DNA from: Rhodococcus sp. H36-A4
GTDB lineage: Bacteria > Actinomycetota > Actinomycetes > Mycobacteriales > Mycobacteriaceae
Length of the DNA stretch: 64,000 nucleotides
Reading direction: 5' to 3'
Assembly (NCBI RefSeq): GCF_027158005.1
Contig: NZ_JAPVLQ010000005.1
Location: forward strand, 372,001-436,000
In this document: positions 45,580 through 54,242 of the stretch, in pieces
Layout: each line of letters opens with the position of its first letter
Numbering within the stretch: position 1 is the first letter of the stretch
The notes under the pieces: model-generated
What the model was told of the DNA's origin: nothing
The model's input: only the letters and a program-made list of their open reading frames with translations
Databases searched by the model: none
Program-made: the position numbers and the translations under genes

Positions 45580-48500
45580 TCACGAGTAACTATCGGCTTC
45601 ATTGCTGATGACTCCTCGGTCTATCGGTTTATTCCCTCCGCGTGTTTCTGCCGCATTCCACAGCCGTGTGTAGAAGCCTCCGCGAGTACGTAATCGATCG
45701 TGTGTGCCCACCTCGACGATGCGTCCAGAGTCCACGACGACAATCATGTCTGCGCGCGCCGCAGTTGCCAGCCGGTGCGCCACGACGACAGAGGTCCGCT
45801 TGCGGAGCACGGCGTCGCTCGCCGTGAGAACTATGCGCTCGGTTGCCGGGTCGAGCGTGGCTGTCGCCTCGTCGAGGAGCAACAGGTCGGGGTCGACCAA
45901 TTCGGCTCTGGCCAGCGCGATCAGCTGTCTTTGGCCGGCGGACAAGCCTTGCCCGCGCTCGCCGACCGGCTGATACATGCCACCGCGAAGTCCGGCGATG
46001 ATGTCCAAAGCCCCGACCGCGCGGGCGGCGGATTCGATGTCGGCACGGCTCGCATCGGGGCGTCCGAAGGCAATGTTGCTCGCTACATCGCCGGTGAACA
46101 GATGCGCTTCCTGCGGTACGACTCCGAGTCGGCGACGGTATTCGGCGAGCCGATATCGACGCAGATCGGTGCCTCCGACACGAACCGAACCTGACGTCGG
46201 ATCGTAGAAGCGGGCCAGCAATTTGATGACCGTCGACTTGCCGGCGCCGGTGTGGCCGACGAGTGCAACGGTGGTTCCCAGGGGGATTGTGAGATTGACC
46301 TCAGTGAGCGCATCGGTCACTGCGCCTGCGTAGCGAAAGCTCACATTGTCGAGATGAACATCGCTGCGCAGCCGGCCGTCCTGGATCGGTACGGTGTCGT
46401 TGTCCGAGCCGGCCTCGATGGAACTCGGCGTACGCAACAGATCGCCGATCCGGCTCACACCCACACTGGCCTGTTGGTAACCGTCGAAAACCTGGGACAG
46501 CTGCTGGATCGGTCCGAAGAGTAGACCGAGGTAGAGCACGAACGCGACGAATGTGCCTGCCGAAGTCGAACCGGTCGCGACCTGATGGGCCCCGACGAAG
46601 ACGACGAAGGCCGATGCCACGTCGGAGAGCAGCGTGATGAAAGGGAAGAACACCGAGATCGCTCGCTGAGAGCGCATTCGGCTCCGACGGTATCGATCGG
46701 CACGTTCGGCGAACTGGGTAGCGGCGAACTCTTCGCGACGATATGCCTGTGCGGACCGAAGTCCGGCGACGTTTTCCTGGAAGTCTGCGTTGACGGTCGA
46801 GATTCGCTCGCGGGATTGGGAGTACGCGACGGCGGAGACCTTGCGGAAGATGATCGTCGCGAGTACTAGCGGTGGGACCACAGCGAGTGCGACGAGTCCG
46901 AGTGTGAGATCGGTGACCAGGAGCGCGGCAGCGATGCCGATGACGGTGAGCAGGGAGACGACGGCGGTGGATGCACCGGTCTGAATGAACGACGACAGCG
47001 CGTCCACGTCGGTCGTCATCCGAGTCATGATGCGGCCGGAGAGTTCGCGTTCGTAGTAGTCCAAGCCGAGTCTCTGGATGTGCGCGTAGCTCTTGACCCG
47101 TAAGCCGAAGAGGACTCGTTCTCCGGTCCGCGCGGTGATCATGGTGGTGGCGGAGATGACGAACCATCCCACTGCTGCGAGTACGACGCCGAGTGCGCTC
47201 GCGGCCCACAATGCACCGGGATTCCCTCTGCTGACTCCGTCGTCGACGGCAAAACGCACGATCGAGGGAAAAGCAATCGCCGACAGTGAGTCGAGCGCCA
47301 GCAAGACCACGACGGTCGCAAGGAGAAGTCGGACGGGTTTCAGTAGACGCGAGAGTCGAAATTGTGGGTCCGCGGCTCGTATCTCCGCATCGGAGGCGTG
47401 GGGATCCTCGGTGGCCGGCGGTAACGCATCGACTGCGGCTTGCAGTTGCGGCGTCGACGCGACATGGCCGAGTGCGCCCGATGTCGGTCCGCCCCTGCCC
47501 GTCGGTGGGGCGGAGGTGAGCGTGCGGTGGGAAACGGAACCGACCGGCTTTTCGAGTTCGGGCCACAGCGTCGCCTCGGTCGGCTCGGCGCTTCGTTCGC
47601 GGGTGCCGCCGGGGATGTCTTCGTGTCCTTCCCCGTCTGCGAGCAGCAGGCGGAACAGGGGGCAGCGCTCATCCAGCTCGGCGACCGTCCCGGAGTCGAT
47701 GATGCGGCCGTCGTCGAGTACTGCCACGCGATCTGCCAGGGTCAGCGTCGAGCGTCGGTGCGCGAGTATCAGGGTTGTTCTCTCACGCCCAGCGCGAAGT
47801 GCATCGAATATCGCTGCCTCGGTGGTCGCATCGACTGCCGAGGTCGCATCGTCCAGGACGAGAATTCGCGGATCGGTCAAGAGCGCTCTGGCCAATGCGA
47901 TCCGTTGTCGCTGTCCACCGGACAGGGTGAGCCCGCGTTCGCCGACGACCGAGTCGTAACCGTCCGGCAAGGCGTCGATGAACGAGGCGGCTTCGGCCAG
48001 AGTTGCCGCGCGGGTGATGTCCTCGGCGGTGGCGTCGGGCCGGCCGAGGGCGATGTTCGCGGCAATGGTGTCCGAGAACAGAAACGGTTCGTCGAAAACG
48101 AGACCGACGGCGCCTCGGAGTTGTTCGGCGCTGATGTCGGCAACGTCGAATCTCCTCCCGTGCGACGTCAGCGCAACCGAGCCGATTCGAGGGCTGTAGA
48201 AGCGGGGGAGCAGAAGCGACAGTGCGGTCTTTCCGGAGCCTGCGTGCCCGACTATCGCGACACTTTCCCCTGGCGCGACGGTGAGATCGAAGGATCGAAG
48301 CACGTCGCGTTCTTCCTCGAAGCCGAAGGTCACGGCGGAGAGGTCCACTCCCAGTGGCCCGTCGGGGAGGTGGGTGGGATGCTCGGGCTCGGGGACCGAA
48401 GGCTCGGTATCGATGACCTCGTAGACACGCTCGACGGCTGCTCGGGAGAGTTGCGCCATGATGATGACAGAGGACAGCGTGCGGGTCACCGCCGACAGCG

Positions 48501-49386
48501 TTGCCACGTACGTCGCGAAGGCGAGGAAGGTGCCGATGGTGATGTGGTCGGTCATGGCGAGGTAGCCGCCGAGTGCGATGACACCGACGAGTCCCAGTTG
48601 TGGGATTGCCGCCATCGACGGAGTGAATCGCGAGTTGATTCTCGCCGAGCGCATTCGTTCGGCGAACAGTGTCCGACTCAGGTTCTCGAGCCGGTCGACC
48701 GCTCGGGCTTCCTGCCCGAAACCTTTGACGACGCGCACTCCGGTGACGGTTTCCTCGACGTGCTGGGCGATGTCGGCCGCGCGTTGTTGAGCCGACCATG
48801 TTGCCGCATACAGGGTGGGCCGAATGCGATAGACGACGATCGACACTGCCGGAACGATCAACAGTGCTACGCCGGTCAACAGAGGCGACAGATACGCCAT
48901 CACGACGAGGGCGAGGACGAACTGCAGCAGTGCCCCGGCCGACAACGGCACCATCGCCAGCAACCCCTGAACGAGTTGCAGATCGGTAATGGTCCGCGAG
49001 ACGACCTGCCCGGTTCTGATGTCGTCCTGGCGTCGACCGTCCAGGCGTTGCAGCGACGCGAGTAGACCGAGTCTCAGATCGTGTTGGACGTCGATCGACA
49101 ATCGGCCGGCCAGGAATCGTCGGCCGAACTGGCAGCCGAACCGAACGACGCCGAGTGCGCCGATGGCGACGGCGATGGCACCGATGGTGCCGCCCTCGCC
49201 TGCACTGGCGTCGTCGATCGCGACGCGTGTGAGCAACGGGAACGAGATATCGATGACTGCGGCGATCATGGTGACCGCCAACGCTCCCGCGGCAGTGCGG
49301 CGGTGAATCCAGCATTGAGCACCGAGACGGCGGATCCAGCCAGGGGATCTTCTCACCGATCGTTGGGCGCTACCGATAGTCGACAT
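45580..49386 (-). CDS. Fused double ABC exporter (TMD-NBD-TMD-NBD)
   Basis: A protein of about 1268 residues made of two full exporter halves. TMD1 is about 30-320. NBD1 (about 345-580) has Walker A GHAGSGKT near 383 and signature LSGGQ near 491. A linker spans about 580-675, then TMD2 runs to about 985. NBD2 has Walker A GHTGAGKS near 1048 and signature LSAGQ near 1151. NBD1 has LVLDDATS, with Asp in place of the catalytic Glu; NBD2 has LLLDEATA. One ATP site is therefore probably degenerate, as in heterodimeric exporters. It resembles Rv0194 in layout and Rv1272c/Rv1273c in position. The substrate is unknown. Confidence 0.92.
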   Translation of the reverse strand: MSTIGSAQRSVRRSPGWIRRLGAQCWIHRRTAAGALAVTMIAAVIDISFPLLTRVAIDDASAGEGGTIGAIAVAIGALGVVRFGCQFGRRFLAGRLSIDVQHDLRLGLLASLQRLDGRRQDDIRTGQVVSRTITDLQLVQGLLAMVPLSAGALLQFVLALVVMAYLSPLLTGVALLIVPAVSIVVYRIRPTLYAATWSAQQRAADIAQHVEETVTGVRVVKGFGQEARAVDRLENLSRTLFAERMRSARINSRFTPSMAAIPQLGLVGVIALGGYLAMTDHITIGTFLAFATYVATLSAVTRTLSSVIIMAQLSRAAVERVYEVIDTEPSVPEPEHPTHLPDGPLGVDLSAVTFGFEEERDVLRSFDLTVAPGESVAIVGHAGSGKTALSLLLPRFYSPRIGSVALTSHGRRFDVADISAEQLRGAVGLVFDEPFLFSDTIAANIALGRPDATAEDITRAATLAEAASFIDALPDGYDSVVGERGLTLSGGQRQRIALARALLTDPRILVLDDATSAVDATTEAAIFDALRAGRERTTLILAHRRSTLTLADRVAVLDDGRIIDSGTVAELDERCPLFRLLLADGEGHEDIPGGTRERSAEPTEATLWPELEKPVGSVSHRTLTSAPPTGRGGPTSGALGHVASTPQLQAAVDALPPATEDPHASDAEIRAADPQFRLSRLLKPVRLLLATVVVLLALDSLSAIAFPSIVRFAVDDGVSRGNPGALWAASALGVVLAAVGWFVISATTMITARTGERVLFGLRVKSYAHIQRLGLDYYERELSGRIMTRMTTDVDALSSFIQTGASTAVVSLLTVIGIAAALLVTDLTLGLVALAVVPPLVLATIIFRKVSAVAYSQSRERISTVNADFQENVAGLRSAQAYRREEFAATQFAERADRYRRSRMRSQRAISVFFPFITLLSDVASAFVVFVGAHQVATGSTSAGTFVAFVLYLGLLFGPIQQLSQVFDGYQQASVGVSRIGDLLRTPSSIEAGSDNDTVPIQDGRLRSDVHLDNVSFRYAGAVTDALTEVNLTIPLGTTVALVGHTGAGKSTVIKLLARFYDPTSGSVRVGGTDLRRYRLAEYRRRLGVVPQEAHLFTGDVASNIAFGRPDASRADIESAARAVGALDIIAGLRGGMYQPVGERGQGLSAGQRQLIALARAELVDPDLLLLDEATATLDPATERIVLTASDAVLRKRTSVVVAHRLATAARADMIVVVDSGRIVEVGTHDRLRTRGGFYTRLWNAAETRGGNKPIDRGVISNEADSYS

Positions 49387-49422
49387 CACGGTCAAAGGTA
49401 GACCGCGCTACCGACACGGTTC

Positions 49423-50184
49423 TCAGCTGATATCGCGTTCCCTGGTCCGCAGCCAGCCGGCACCGGCGATGGCGAGACCCCACACGAGCAGGCCGAACGG
49501 CGCCACCGGCCACGGCATGAAGAATTGGCTCTCGACCTCGCCCACACTGACCGTCGCGAGCGTGAGCGCCGACGGCGTCACCACCGAGATGTTGCCGAGG
49601 CCGATTCCCGACACTATCGAGGTCGCAACGAGTTCGCCGATCGGATACCACGCGACGATGATGATCGCCGGCCAGGTCGGGGAACCCATCAGGAGTCCGA
49701 GACCCGCCCCGATCAAGGACCAGACGACAACGGCGAACAAACCCATGACGAGCATGCCGATCAGCGCGGCTGACAGCTCGAAAGGTTCGCTCGAGAACAG
49801 CAGCAGGCACACCAGGCTGACGATCTCGACCAGGAGGCCGTAGCCGAGTGCGAAGAGTGCGGTGACACCCAACTTGGCAGCGATGACCCGGTCGCGGCTC
49901 GTCGAGGTCAGAAATGAAGTGGTGATCGTGTCGTACCGGAATTCGGTGCCGCCGTTCACCGCTCCGAACACCGCGACGAACATCATCGTGAACCCGAGGG
50001 CGACGTAGAGCCCCACGATTCCGAAGCCGCCCGACAGTTCGAACTCGTAGTCGGAGGTGGAATTAGCTATCGACGCGGCGATCCCACTGGCGCAGATCCC
50101 GACGAACACCGGTGGTATGGCCAGCGCCCACCAGAATTTGAGGGTGGTCACCTTGCGTATCTCGGAGGTGATCAACGTAGTCAT
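49423..50184 (-). CDS. ABC-2 type transporter permease
   Basis: A 253-residue protein with six predicted helices: WALAIPPVFVGICASGIAASI, IVGLYVALGFTMMFVAVFGAV, ALFALGYGLLVEIVSLVCLLLF and others. EFRYDTITTSFLTSTSRDRVIAAKL is the loop usual for ABC-2 permeases of the gldF/NatB type. ATG overlaps the stop of the ATPase gene (ATGA). Substrate unknown; small peptides, antibiotics or ions are possible. Confidence 0.87.
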   Translation of the reverse strand: MTTLITSEIRKVTTLKFWWALAIPPVFVGICASGIAASIANSTSDYEFELSGGFGIVGLYVALGFTMMFVAVFGAVNGGTEFRYDTITTSFLTSTSRDRVIAAKLGVTALFALGYGLLVEIVSLVCLLLFSSEPFELSAALIGMLVMGLFAVVVWSLIGAGLGLLMGSPTWPAIIIVAWYPIGELVATSIVSGIGLGNISVVTPSALTLATVSVGEVESQFFMPWPVAPFGLLVWGLAIAGAGWLRTRERDIS

Positions 50185-51233
50185 CGTCGCCCCTCGTCCC
50201 AGGGAGAGGGGCTGTAAGCGACGGGAGGAACGTAACCAGTGGGCTGCGGATAACCCGGTGTAGGTCCGTACCCAGGCCGACCGATACTGCCCGCTGGCGT
50301 TGCGGTGTACTGCCCGGCAGTCATCGAAAGAAATACTTGCTCGAGGTCTACGTGCTCGTAGGAAGCACCGAAGACGGTCAACCCGGACTCCGACGCTATG
50401 CGCGTGACGGTGTCCGTGTCGCTACCGGCGACGCCGAGCCGTCCGTCGGGAAGCAGTTGTGCGTTCGTGATTCCGTTGGATGCAAGTGCCAGGGCGAGTG
50501 CGGCCGGATCCGATACGGCAACGAGCGTTCGGCTCGGCCGCGAGGCACGAAGCTGATCGATCCCACCCTGATACATCAATGCACCGCCGCTGATGATCAC
50601 CAGATTGTCGACCGTCGCCTCGACCTCGCGGAGTAGGTGGCTGGAGATGAGTACGGTCCTTCCCCCGGCCGCGTAGGACTTCAGAAAGTCGCGGAGCCAG
50701 GCGATTCCCTCGGGGTCGAGTCCGTTGGCAGGTTCGTCGAGCACCAGAATCTCGGGATCGCCCAGGAGCGCCGTCGCCAAGGCGAGTCGCTGACGCATTC
50801 CGAGGGAGAATTCGGCGACCTGACGGTTGGTCGCGTCCGCGAGGCCGACGAGTCGGAGAACGTCGTCGGCGCGGCTGTCGGGCACACCGATCGACGCGGT
50901 GAAGATGCGGAGGTGGCCGGCCGCGGTGCGCTTGGGATGCAGACTGCGTGAATCGAGGACGGCACCGACGGCGCGAGCCGGGTGGCTCAGAGCGGAGAAC
51001 GGTGCACCGGCCACGAGGCCGACTCCGGCGCTCGGTTTCGTCAGGCCGAGCAGCATCCGCAGCGTCGTGGTTTTACCGGATCCGTTGGGGCCGAGAAATC
51101 CTGTGATGGACCCGCGTGGAACCACGAAGCTGAGGTCGGACACTGCGTGAATCGAGCCGAAGACCTTGGTGAGACCTTGCGCTTGCAGTGCGTGGACAGC
51201 GAAGCTGTTCGTTCCTGCGGAGCCGCCTGTCAT
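50181..51233 (-). CDS. ABC transporter ATPase with Gly/Pro/Tyr-rich tail
   Basis: A 350-residue ATPase of the DrrA/NatA type: Walker A GPNGSGKTT, signature FSLGMRQRLALATAL, Walker B ILVLDEPANGLDPEG, H-loop ISSHLLREVE. After residue about 310 the sequence turns into a tail of repeated G-Y-x-P and P-x-G-Y units (GYGPTPGYPQPTGYVPP), which is not part of the ATPase fold. It partners with the coupled permease. Position 51233 begins MTGGSAGTNSF; a later start near HALQAQGLTKVFG is also possible. Confidence 0.88.
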   Translation of the reverse strand: MTGGSAGTNSFAVHALQAQGLTKVFGSIHAVSDLSFVVPRGSITGFLGPNGSGKTTTLRMLLGLTKPSAGVGLVAGAPFSALSHPARAVGAVLDSRSLHPKRTAAGHLRIFTASIGVPDSRADDVLRLVGLADATNRQVAEFSLGMRQRLALATALLGDPEILVLDEPANGLDPEGIAWLRDFLKSYAAGGRTVLISSHLLREVEATVDNLVIISGGALMYQGGIDQLRASRPSRTLVAVSDPAALALALASNGITNAQLLPDGRLGVAGSDTDTVTRIASESGLTVFGASYEHVDLEQVFLSMTAGQYTATPAGSIGRPGYGPTPGYPQPTGYVPPVAYSPSPWDEGRR

Positions 51234-51324
51234 GGATTCGATTCCCCCGGATCGTCGTACGTGAGCTACCCGGGACCGAGTGAACTTCCCGACCCCGGGT
51301 TCAGGTTACGACGTTTGCGCGGGG

Positions 51325-52173
51325 TCAGAGAAACGCGGCCGCAACCTCGCGATATACCTCCGACGGATCTGCCTTGTCCGGCAACGCATGCACGATGACG
51401 TGGGAGGCACCGGCGTCGATGTGTTGACCGAGTCGCTGAGCGATCGAGGCCGCATTTCCGTGGGCGACAAGGGCATCGATCAACCGGTCGCTGCCGCCGT
51501 CGCCGATCTCCTCTTTGGAGTATCCGAGGCGCTCGAGGTTGTTGGTGTAGTTCCTCAGGTGCAGGTACGGATTGTTCACCGGTGGACGCCCGATGTCTCG
51601 GGCCCGTTCGGGATCGATGTCGAGGACGACCTTGTGCTCGGGGGCGAGGACCCTGTCCGGTCCCAGAATCGCCCGAGCCTCGGCTGTATGTTCGGGAGTC
51701 GTCAGATAGGGGTGGGCTCCTGCGGTGCGGTCTGCGGACAGCTTCAACACCTTCGGGCCCAATGCCGCGAGTACCCGACGCTCGATGGGGACCCCGCCCT
51801 CGTCGAGGGCATCGAGATAGTCGACCAGCGCCTCGTAGGGCTTCTGATATTCCTGCGTTGCCTCCGGGTGCCCCGCGCCGATACCGAGCAGGAATCGTCC
51901 CGGGTGTTTCTTCTCGATGCGGTGGAACGATTCTGCGACCTCCGGTGCGGCTGCGGACCAGATGTTGACGATTCCGGTCGCCACGACGATCGACTCGGTT
52001 GCATCGAGAACCTCCTCGGCCGAGGCCAGATCCGCAGGCGGGGAGCCGCCGAGCCAGATGGCGCCGTAGCCGGCTTCTTCGATCGTGTGGGCCAACTCGG
52101 GTGGGATCCCCGAATAGTGACGCCAGATGCCGATCGTGCCGAGTTCAGGTGTGACGGTGTTGGTCATGTTCAT
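51325..52173 (-). CDS. LLM-class (luciferase-like) F420-dependent oxidoreductase
   Basis: A protein of about 282 residues with the bacterial luciferase TIM-barrel pattern: ELGTIGIWRHYSGIPPELAHTIEEAGYGAIWLGGS, IVVATGIVNIWSA and GRFLLGIGAGHPE. It belongs to the actinobacterial group that uses F420 rather than FMN, inferred from the family. The substrate is unknown. ATG 52173 and ATG 52167 are both possible starts, and both lie inside a 30-bp palindrome. No Shine-Dalgarno sequence is visible. It follows the EcsC gene by 38 bases on the same strand. Confidence 0.83.
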   Translation of the reverse strand: MNMTNTVTPELGTIGIWRHYSGIPPELAHTIEEAGYGAIWLGGSPPADLASAEEVLDATESIVVATGIVNIWSAAAPEVAESFHRIEKKHPGRFLLGIGAGHPEATQEYQKPYEALVDYLDALDEGGVPIERRVLAALGPKVLKLSADRTAGAHPYLTTPEHTAEARAILGPDRVLAPEHKVVLDIDPERARDIGRPPVNNPYLHLRNYTNNLERLGYSKEEIGDGGSDRLIDALVAHGNAASIAQRLGQHIDAGASHVIVHALPDKADPSEVYREVAAAFL

Positions 52174-52184
52174 GACCAACACCG
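52155..52184. repeat. 30-bp palindrome over the LLM oxidoreductase start codon
   Basis: The left arm CGGTGTTGGTCATG (52155-52168) and its exact reverse complement (52171-52184) are separated by TT. All 14 pairs match. The two candidate ATG codons (52167 and 52173, minus strand) sit at its centre. It may be an operator, or in RNA a hairpin that hides the start codon. Confidence 0.95.
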
Positions 52185-52211
52185 CTGCGCACGGCTGTAA
52201 TTCCTGCGGAC

Positions 52212-52937
52212 TTACTCGTCCGGTTCGATGATCCGGGTTTCCGGCCACGCGCGCGGTGCCGGTCCGAAAGCTTCGCGTGAATTCTTGATGACGCCTTTGC
52301 CGATCATGCGGTTGCCTGTTCCGCCGATCACCGCGCCGATTCCGGCAGGCAGAAGTTTGCCGAACAGTAGAGCGCTTCGTTTGGCGAAATATTTCGAGAC
52401 GAACTTCTTGGCGAGCGACTTGTTCATGTTGGTCATCGCTCCGCCCGGAATTCGAGTGGTGACGAGCGAGCCCCAATTGCGTGCGCTGGTCCCAACGGTC
52501 TTCTGCACGATCTGCATTCCGGATTCGCCCAGGGCCACCGACAGGACCAGGGCACGTCGCTGCTGGTGGTCGTGGACCGCTATACCGTGCACCGAGGCCA
52601 CCGACAGCGTCAACAGTGCGGAAGATTCGATGAAGAATGCCGTCTCTGCACCAACGGCAGCAAGAGAAGCGACGGTCCCGATCGCCGGTACCGCTGCGGC
52701 GCCCCCTACTGCGCTTCCGCTTCCGGTCACTGCGAGCAGAAAGCGATTCTCCAGGCGCTCGATCAGCTGCGCGGGAGAGTCGTTCGGATGAGCTCGACGC
52801 ATGTACCCGACGTACTTCTCGACGGCGGGCCCCTGGATCCTGCTGCCGTGGTCGAGGATTTTCACGAGCGCCTGTTCGAGGCGACCGCCCTCCTTGATTG
52901 TCTCGACCTGATCCTTGTTCTTGTTCTTGCTCGCCAT
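52212..52937 (-). CDS. EcsC-family protein
   Basis: A 241-residue protein. An N-terminal charged helix is followed by AVEKYVGYMRRAHPNDSPAQLIERLENRFLLAVTGSGSAVGGAAAVPAIGTVASLAAVGAETAFFIESSALLTLS, a Gly/Ala-rich hydrophobic stretch typical of EcsC. LLPAGIGAVIGGTGNRMIGKGVIKNSREAFG lies near the end. It is probably membrane-associated. The role of EcsC proteins outside the Bacillus ecs operon is not known, and no ecsA or ecsB is here. ATG 52937 has GGAG five bases upstream. Confidence 0.82.
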   Translation of the reverse strand: MASKNKNKDQVETIKEGGRLEQALVKILDHGSRIQGPAVEKYVGYMRRAHPNDSPAQLIERLENRFLLAVTGSGSAVGGAAAVPAIGTVASLAAVGAETAFFIESSALLTLSVASVHGIAVHDHQQRRALVLSVALGESGMQIVQKTVGTSARNWGSLVTTRIPGGAMTNMNKSLAKKFVSKYFAKRSALLFGKLLPAGIGAVIGGTGNRMIGKGVIKNSREAFGPAPRAWPETRIIEPDE

Positions 52938-53016
52938 CCGCACTCCGATCGATGTGACTTATTTGTTATTCGGTCGTGGAGCGCTGGTACCCGTTCGCAT
53001 TCGGTTCTACCCTGCA

Positions 53017-53850
53017 ATGGTGACCGGTGTATCCGAGGGCGCGCGCGGAAGTCCGAGTGCTCGGTTGCGTCCGTTCGTTGCGTCCTACAGCGGATATCGA
53101 CTGTCGGGTTACAAGCCCGGTGAGCATATCGGGATGCCGAGTCCGTATCTGACTGTGATCATCGCCATCGGACCCAAGCTCGAGATCGCGGATTCGCCGC
53201 GACAGGGTTCCTGCGCTTTCGAGACACTCGCAAGTGGCATCTCCGCCGAACCTGTCACCATCGCGCACGACGGCAACCAACACGGGATTCAGCTGTCGTT
53301 CACCCCTGCCGGTGCCCGCGCGCTGTTCGGGATCCCCACTGCCGCGCTGGGCGACTGGATGGTCGATCTCAGCGACGTCATGTCCGGCGCGGGCGAACTC
53401 CTCGATCGAGTCGCCGCGACCGAAGACTGGGACAGACGGTTCGACGTCGTCGACGAGATCTTGTCCCGCAATCTGGAAGAGCGGCCTATCGATCCGACAC
53501 TCGCCGAGGCATGGCGGCAGTTGGTCGGGTCGGGTGGATCGGCACGGGTCGGTGAAGTGGCCCGGAACGTCGGATGGAGCCGAAGGCATCTGACCAACAA
53601 GTTCGCCGCAGAGTTCGGAGTCGCGCCGAAGGACTCGGCCCGTATCTCGCGGTTCTACCGCTCGCACCAGGCTCTGCGTCGGCCGTCGATACCTCTGTTG
53701 TCCGAAGTCGCTGCGGCCTGCGGCTATTACGACCAGGCGCATATGGCCCGCGAATGGCGCGAGTTCGCGGGCATGTCTCCGTCGCAATGGCGTCGGGTGG
53801 AGGAGTTCGCATTCGTCCAAGACCACGACGGCAGTCCGAGCGCAGGATGA
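53017..53850 (+). CDS. AraC-family transcriptional regulator
   Basis: A 277-residue regulator. Residues about 1-160 form a sensor part with RLRPFVASYSGYRL. The C-terminal HTH_18 domain has ARVGEVARNVGWSRRHLTNKFAAEFGVAPKDSARISRF and PLLSEVAAACGYYDQAHMAREWREFAGMSPSQWRR, two helix-turn-helix motifs. It diverges from ecsC (79 bp between) and is followed closely by the VOC gene, so it may control either. ATG 53017 is used because no support exists for the longer frame, which overlaps ecsC. Confidence 0.85.
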   Translation: MVTGVSEGARGSPSARLRPFVASYSGYRLSGYKPGEHIGMPSPYLTVIIAIGPKLEIADSPRQGSCAFETLASGISAEPVTIAHDGNQHGIQLSFTPAGARALFGIPTAALGDWMVDLSDVMSGAGELLDRVAATEDWDRRFDVVDEILSRNLEERPIDPTLAEAWRQLVGSGGSARVGEVARNVGWSRRHLTNKFAAEFGVAPKDSARISRFYRSHQALRRPSIPLLSEVAAACGYYDQAHMAREWREFAGMSPSQWRRVEEFAFVQDHDGSPSAG

Positions 53851-53855
53851 GGTCT

Positions 53856-54242
53856 ATGACCGAAACAACAATCTGGCCCACCCTTCGCTACGACGACGCG
53901 CGTGCCGCCATCAGATACCTCGTCGACGTTCTCGGCTTCGTGGAGAAGGCCGTCTACGGCGAAGGTGACCGTGTCGACCATGCAGAACTGCTGTGGCCGA
54001 CAGGAGACGGCGTGATGCTCGGGAGCGTCCGCGAGGGTAGTGCGCTCGGAGGCCTCCCCCCGGGAGTCGGGTCCGTCTACATCGTCACCGACGAACCCGA
54101 CGTGATTCATGACCGCGTCGTGTCCGCAGGTGGCAACGTCACCCAGGGACTACGAGACGAGGACTACGGCAGTAGAGGGTTCACTTGCCGCGACCCCGAG
54201 GGCGTCTACTGGAGTTTCGGGACCTACCGCGGAACCCAATGA
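53856..54242 (+). CDS. VOC/glyoxalase-fold protein
   Basis: A 128-residue protein of the vicinal oxygen chelate fold: WPTLRYDDARAAIRYLVDVLGFVEKAVYGEGDRVDHAELLW, GSVYIVTDEPDVIHDRVVSAGG and FTCRDPEGVYWSFGTYRG. This resembles the PhnB-like/bleomycin-resistance branch. Function unknown; hydrolysis, isomerisation or antibiotic binding are all possible. ATG 53856 has GAGG four bases upstream, and ATG 53847 would overlap the AraC stop. It is likely co-transcribed with the AraC gene. The 3' end overlaps the convergent GST gene by 19 bases. Confidence 0.85.
   Translation: MTETTIWPTLRYDDARAAIRYLVDVLGFVEKAVYGEGDRVDHAELLWPTGDGVMLGSVREGSALGGLPPGVGSVYIVTDEPDVIHDRVVSAGGNVTQGLRDEDYGSRGFTCRDPEGVYWSFGTYRGTQ

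Noticed and set aside
47440-49065. A 541-codon open frame antisense to the double ABC exporter
   Set aside because: It shadows conserved NBD and TMD coding sequence and shows no recognisable domain.
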